Part shown: one piece after another, positions 13,309-15,742 of the stretch
How positions within the stretch are numbered: position 1 is the first letter of the stretch
Layout of the letters: the number at the start of each line of letters is the position of its first letter
Assembly: GCA_035547055.1 (NCBI GenBank)
Contig: DASZVN010000113.1
Coordinates: forward strand, 1 to 15,742
From: DASZVN01 sp035547055
GTDB taxonomy: Bacteria; Pseudomonadota; Alphaproteobacteria; Rhizobiales; Methylopilaceae
Direction: 5' to 3'
DNA length: 15,742 nucleotides
The notes under the pieces: model-generated
The model's input: the letters and a program-made list of their open reading frames with translations, nothing else
Told to the model about the DNA's origin: nothing
The model's database searches: none
Program-made: the position numbers and the translations under genes

Positions 13309-14049
13309 ATGAGCGAGGCGAGCGGGCCGCCGCCCGACGACCACGAGCTCGCGGCCTTTCAGCGGGGCGAGCTGCCGCTTCTCAGGCGCGCCGCGGTCCG
13401 CGCCTGGCTCGACCGCGATGCGGCGCTGCGCGAGCGCCTCGCCGGAGTCGCCCGCGCCGAGTCCGGCGCCGCACGCGGGGCGGCGCGGGATCGGCAGGGG
13501 CGGCTGCGCTGGACGGCGGCGGTGCCGGTCGCGGCGGGCTTCGCGCTGATCGCAATCGGCTTCGCCGCCGGGCGCTGGCTCGCGCCCGCGGCCGATCCGC
13601 CGGTCCAGGCGGCGGTGGCGCCGCCGGGCGGCTGGCGCCAGGCGGTCGCGGAATATTTCAGCCTCGATACCGCCGAGTCGCTCGCCGCGATCGCCGACGA
13701 CGCGGCGGTGCGCCAGCGCGAGCTCGACGCCGCCGCCAGGAAGCTCGGGCTCGCGCTGCCGCAGGCGGCGCTGACGCTGCCGGGCCTCGCGCTGAAGCGG
13801 ACCGACGTCTTCGCGTTCCACGGCATGGCGCTCGCCGAGCTCCTCTATCTCGACCCCGTCCACGGGCCGGTCGCGCTCTGCATCATCGCCAACGGCCGGC
13901 CCGATGCCCCGCTCCGTGCCGAGGAGCGCGAGGGCCTCAACCTCGTCTTCTGGCAGCGCCGCGGGCTCGGCTTCCTGATCATCGGCCATGGCCCCGCGGC
14001 CGATCTGATGCAGCGCGCCGAGACTGCCGCCCGCCGCCTCGCAATCTGA
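13309..14049 (+). CDS. Membrane anti-sigma-factor-like protein
   Basis: A 246-residue protein. The cytoplasmic N-terminus has DDHELAAFQRGELP (10-23) followed by a helix with repeated Arg/Ala, matching the first helix of alphaproteobacterial anti-sigma factors (transmembrane regulators of ECF sigma factors), but it lacks a zinc-binding HxxxCxxC motif. One transmembrane segment spans about 68-92 (WTAAVPVAAGFALIAIGFAA). The periplasmic part (about 105-246) contains KLGLALPQAALTLPGLAL and LVFWQRRGLGFLIIG, which match the C-terminal sensing domain of the same family. AAGGAG (13294-13299) lies 9 nt before the ATG at 13309. Normally an ECF sigma gene lies directly upstream; here there is a repeat and a GST gene instead, so its partner is elsewhere or it has another role. 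Confidence 0.7.
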   Translation: MSEASGPPPDDHELAAFQRGELPLLRRAAVRAWLDRDAALRERLAGVARAESGAARGAARDRQGRLRWTAAVPVAAGFALIAIGFAAGRWLAPAADPPVQAAVAPPGGWRQAVAEYFSLDTAESLAAIADDAAVRQRELDAAARKLGLALPQAALTLPGLALKRTDVFAFHGMALAELLYLDPVHGPVALCIIANGRPDAPLRAEEREGLNLVFWQRRGLGFLIIGHGPAADLMQRAETAARRLAI

Positions 14050-14151
14050 CGCCGCCGCGTAACACCCTTGTGACGCCGCGCGAGCGTGCAGAGCCGGATT
14101 ATCGCCACCCTGCCGTGGTGAGCCGCAGCGGCCAGGAGGCAGGAGCCGCGC

Positions 14152-15222
14152 GTGACCGCCATCGCCCACATCAACCGCATCGGCTGCGCGGTGCCGCGCC
14201 ACGACGTCCACCACGACTTCGTCGGCTTCGCCGCGACCCTGATGCGCGAGCCGCGCGGCCAGGCCCTGTTCCAGCGCATGGCCGAGCGCGCCGGCATCGA
14301 GCACCGCTGGTCGTGCCTGGAGCCGGCTCGGCACGGCAGCAACGGCGCCATCACCGCCGACAATTTCTATCGCCGCAGCCGCTTTCCCTCGACCGGCGAG
14401 CGGATGGAGCGCTACGAGCGCGAGGCGCCGGCGCTCGCGGCCGCAGCGGTGGAGCGGCTCGGCCTCGGCGAGGAGCGGCGGCGCATCAGCCACCTCATCG
14501 TCGCGACCTGCACCGGCTTCTCGGCGCCCGGGCTCGACCTCGAGATCGTCCACCGCTGCGGCCTCGACCCGGCGGTCGAGCGCACCATCGTCGGCTTCAT
14601 GGGCTGCTACGCGGGGGTGAGCGCGCTGCGCCTCGGCCACCACATCGTGCGCTCCGATCCGGCGGCGCGGGTGCTGATCGTCGCGGCCGAGCTCTGCACG
14701 CTGCACTTCCAGGAGAGCGACGACATCGAGCAGGTGCTGAGCTTCCTGATCTTCGGCGACGGCGCCGCCGCGGCGCTGGTGAGCGCGGCGCCCGAGGGCC
14801 TCGCGCTCGACCGCTTCCACACCGCGCTCCTGCCCCACGCCGCCGACGAGATCACCTGGCGGATCGGCGACCTCGGCTTCGACATGCTGCTGTCCGGCCA
14901 GGTGCCGCAGACCATCGCCGAGGCGCTGCGCGACGGCGCCGCGCTCGGCGGCATCGACCATCGCGCGATCCGGCTGTGGGCGGTGCATCCCGGCGGCCGC
15001 TCGGTGCTCGACGCGGTCGAGAGCGCGCTCGCGCTCGACCCCGCCGCGCTCGCGCTCTCGCGCGCGGTGCTCCGGCGCTACGGCAACATGTCGTCGGCGA
15101 CGGTGCTGTTCGTGCTGGCGGCGCTGCTGCGGGCGCAGGGCGAGGCCGGGGCGCGCGGCTGCGCCATGGCGTTCGGCCCCGGCCTCACCGCCGAGACCAT
15201 GCTGTTCCGCCGCGCCGCGTGA
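14152..15222 (+). CDS. Type III polyketide synthase (chalcone/stilbene synthase family)
   Basis: A 356-residue homodimeric thiolase-fold enzyme that extends an acyl-CoA starter with malonyl-CoA and cyclises the chain to a pyrone, resorcinol or phloroglucinol. The catalytic triad is visible: Cys152 in GFMGCYAGVSALR, His279 in WAVHPGGRSVLDAVE, and Asn312 in RRYGNMSSATVLFVL. The C-terminal loop AFGPGLTAETMLF (340-352) is the family's G-x-G-P-G signature region. The start is GTG at 14152, with AGGAG (14141-14145) 6 nt upstream and AGGAGG just before it. The next gene is a methyltransferase starting 9 nt after the stop or overlapping it as GTGA. That order recalls known type III PKS/methyltransferase/hydroxylase sets that make modified alkylresorcinols, so a similar lipid or pyrone is a reasonable guess. 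The actual product is not determinable here. Confidence 0.95.
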   Translation: MTAIAHINRIGCAVPRHDVHHDFVGFAATLMREPRGQALFQRMAERAGIEHRWSCLEPARHGSNGAITADNFYRRSRFPSTGERMERYEREAPALAAAAVERLGLGEERRRISHLIVATCTGFSAPGLDLEIVHRCGLDPAVERTIVGFMGCYAGVSALRLGHHIVRSDPAARVLIVAAELCTLHFQESDDIEQVLSFLIFGDGAAAALVSAAPEGLALDRFHTALLPHAADEITWRIGDLGFDMLLSGQVPQTIAEALRDGAALGGIDHRAIRLWAVHPGGRSVLDAVESALALDPAALALSRAVLRRYGNMSSATVLFVLAALLRAQGEAGARGCAMAFGPGLTAETMLFRRAA

Positions 15223-15230
15223 GGCCGGGG

Positions 15231-15742
15231 GTGCCGGATTTCTCGCGCCGCGCCCGGCTCGCCGAGTGGATGGACGACCCGGCGACGGACTATCCGACCT
15301 TCCGCGCCTGCCTGGCCGACCTCGCCCGGGTCAACCGGCTGACCCTGGCCTATCCGCCGACGCTTGCCTTCCTCGACCGCGTGGTCCGCGCAGGGCTCGT
15401 GCCGCGGCGGCGGCCGCTCGCGATCCTCGACGCCGGCTCGGGCGACGGCGACATGCTGCGGGCGATCGACCGCTGGGCGAGGCGGCGCGGCATCGCCGTC
15501 GCGCTGACCGGGGTCGACCTCAACCCGTGGTCGGCGCGGGCCGCCGCCGCGGCGACGCCGCCGGGCCGGCCGATCGCCTGGATCACCTCGGACCTGTTCG
15601 CCTACCGTCCGGCCGCGCCGCCCGACCTCGTCATCAGCTCGCTCTTCACCCACCACCTCGACGACGGCGCGCTGGTCCGTTTCCTCGCCTGGATGGAGGC
15701 GAATGCGGCGACGGGGTGGTTCGTCAACGACCTCCACCGCCA
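15231..15742 (+). CDS. Class I SAM-dependent methyltransferase, 3' end beyond the window
   Basis: At least 170 residues, open to the window edge. The N-terminus reads MPDFSRRARLAEWMDDPATD (GTG read as Met) and leads to the SAM-binding motif I, ILDAGSGDGDMLR (residues 65-77), the acidic strand TGVDLNPWS (about 92-100) that would bind the ribose, and a motif IV-like PPDLVISSLFTHHLDD. It ends in WFVNDLHR. The start at GTG 15231 is chosen because GAGG (15221-15224) lies 6 nt upstream. GTG 15219, overlapping the PKS stop as GTGA, is the alternative and adds four residues. Tight spacing says it is cotranscribed with the polyketide synthase and probably methylates its product. The acceptor atom (O or C) cannot be read from the sequence. 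Confidence 0.88.
   Translation, partial: MPDFSRRARLAEWMDDPATDYPTFRACLADLARVNRLTLAYPPTLAFLDRVVRAGLVPRRRPLAILDAGSGDGDMLRAIDRWARRRGIAVALTGVDLNPWSARAAAAATPPGRPIAWITSDLFAYRPAAPPDLVISSLFTHHLDDGALVRFLAWMEANAATGWFVNDLHR

Noticed and set aside
14050..14151. ECF-type promoter before the polyketide synthase (GTAACACCCTTGTGACG, about 14068-14084)
   Set aside because: It faintly recalls ECF promoter elements, which would fit the neighbouring anti-sigma-like gene, but no confident -35/-10 pair and spacing could be assigned.
13081..14988. 635-codon minus-strand frame antisense to the anti-sigma-like and PKS genes
   Set aside because: The composition is typical of GC-bias artefacts, while the plus-strand PKS has an intact catalytic triad.
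1..15742. CRISPR arrays, tRNA/rRNA genes, insertion sequences, phage or plasmid origin
   Set aside because: No regularly spaced direct repeats, no tRNA-like clover-leaf or rRNA sequence, no transposase or integrase motif, and no iteron-like cluster were seen.

Overview
The window is about 15.7 kb of very GC-rich DNA with strong G/C bias at third codon positions. It fits an alphaproteobacterium, most likely of the Rhizobiales/Hyphomicrobiales. Support comes from the membrane-bound cytochrome-type urate hydroxylase PuuD, a complete Liv-type (HAAT) ABC operon, a PuuD- and BDH-type gene repertoire, and several dispersed palindromic repeats of the kind common between genes in Bradyrhizobium/Rhodopseudomonas-like genomes. 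Placement below order level is not possible from this sequence. No rRNA, tRNA, CRISPR array, insertion sequence or phage gene was recognised.

Layout, left to right. (1) 41-612: a two-gene type II toxin-antitoxin module (ribbon-helix-helix antitoxin and RelE/ParE toxin), visibly less GC-rich than what follows. (2) 609-2355: a MarR regulator and a Bcr/CflA-type MFS drug exporter, joined by an ATGA overlap, behind a perfect 23-bp palindrome that overlaps the presumed -10 box. (3) 2403-3602, minus strand: puuD, a membrane urate hydroxylase with a C-terminal cytochrome c domain. It is divergent from (4) 3692-5530: a short-chain dehydrogenase-fold protein lacking the catalytic Ser/Tyr/Lys triad, followed after 3 nt by a compact RecD/Dda-like SF1 helicase. 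(5) 5620-6126: a small secreted protein of unknown function. (6) 6365-7153: 3-hydroxybutyrate dehydrogenase.

(7) 12061-7291, minus strand: the operon livK-livH-livM-livG-livF, with overlapping junctions everywhere except between livK and livH, where two large palindromic elements lie. (8) 12377-13102: a glutathione S-transferase-like protein, divergent from livK. (9) 13309-14049: a membrane anti-sigma-factor-like protein with no sigma factor in view. (10) 14152-15742: a type III polyketide synthase followed by an overlapping or near-overlapping SAM methyltransferase that runs off the end. This is the left edge of a probable small biosynthetic cluster.

The genes form several independent units, not one pathway. 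The regions most worth pursuing are the polyketide synthase/methyltransferase edge, the triad-less SDR/helicase pair, the MarR operator, and the set of palindromic elements between genes (6141-6268, 7179-7288, 10651-10745, 10784-10878, 13121-13207). I see no clear evidence for an entirely new defence or mobile system. Functions are read from recognisable motifs and family resemblance; no database search was possible.
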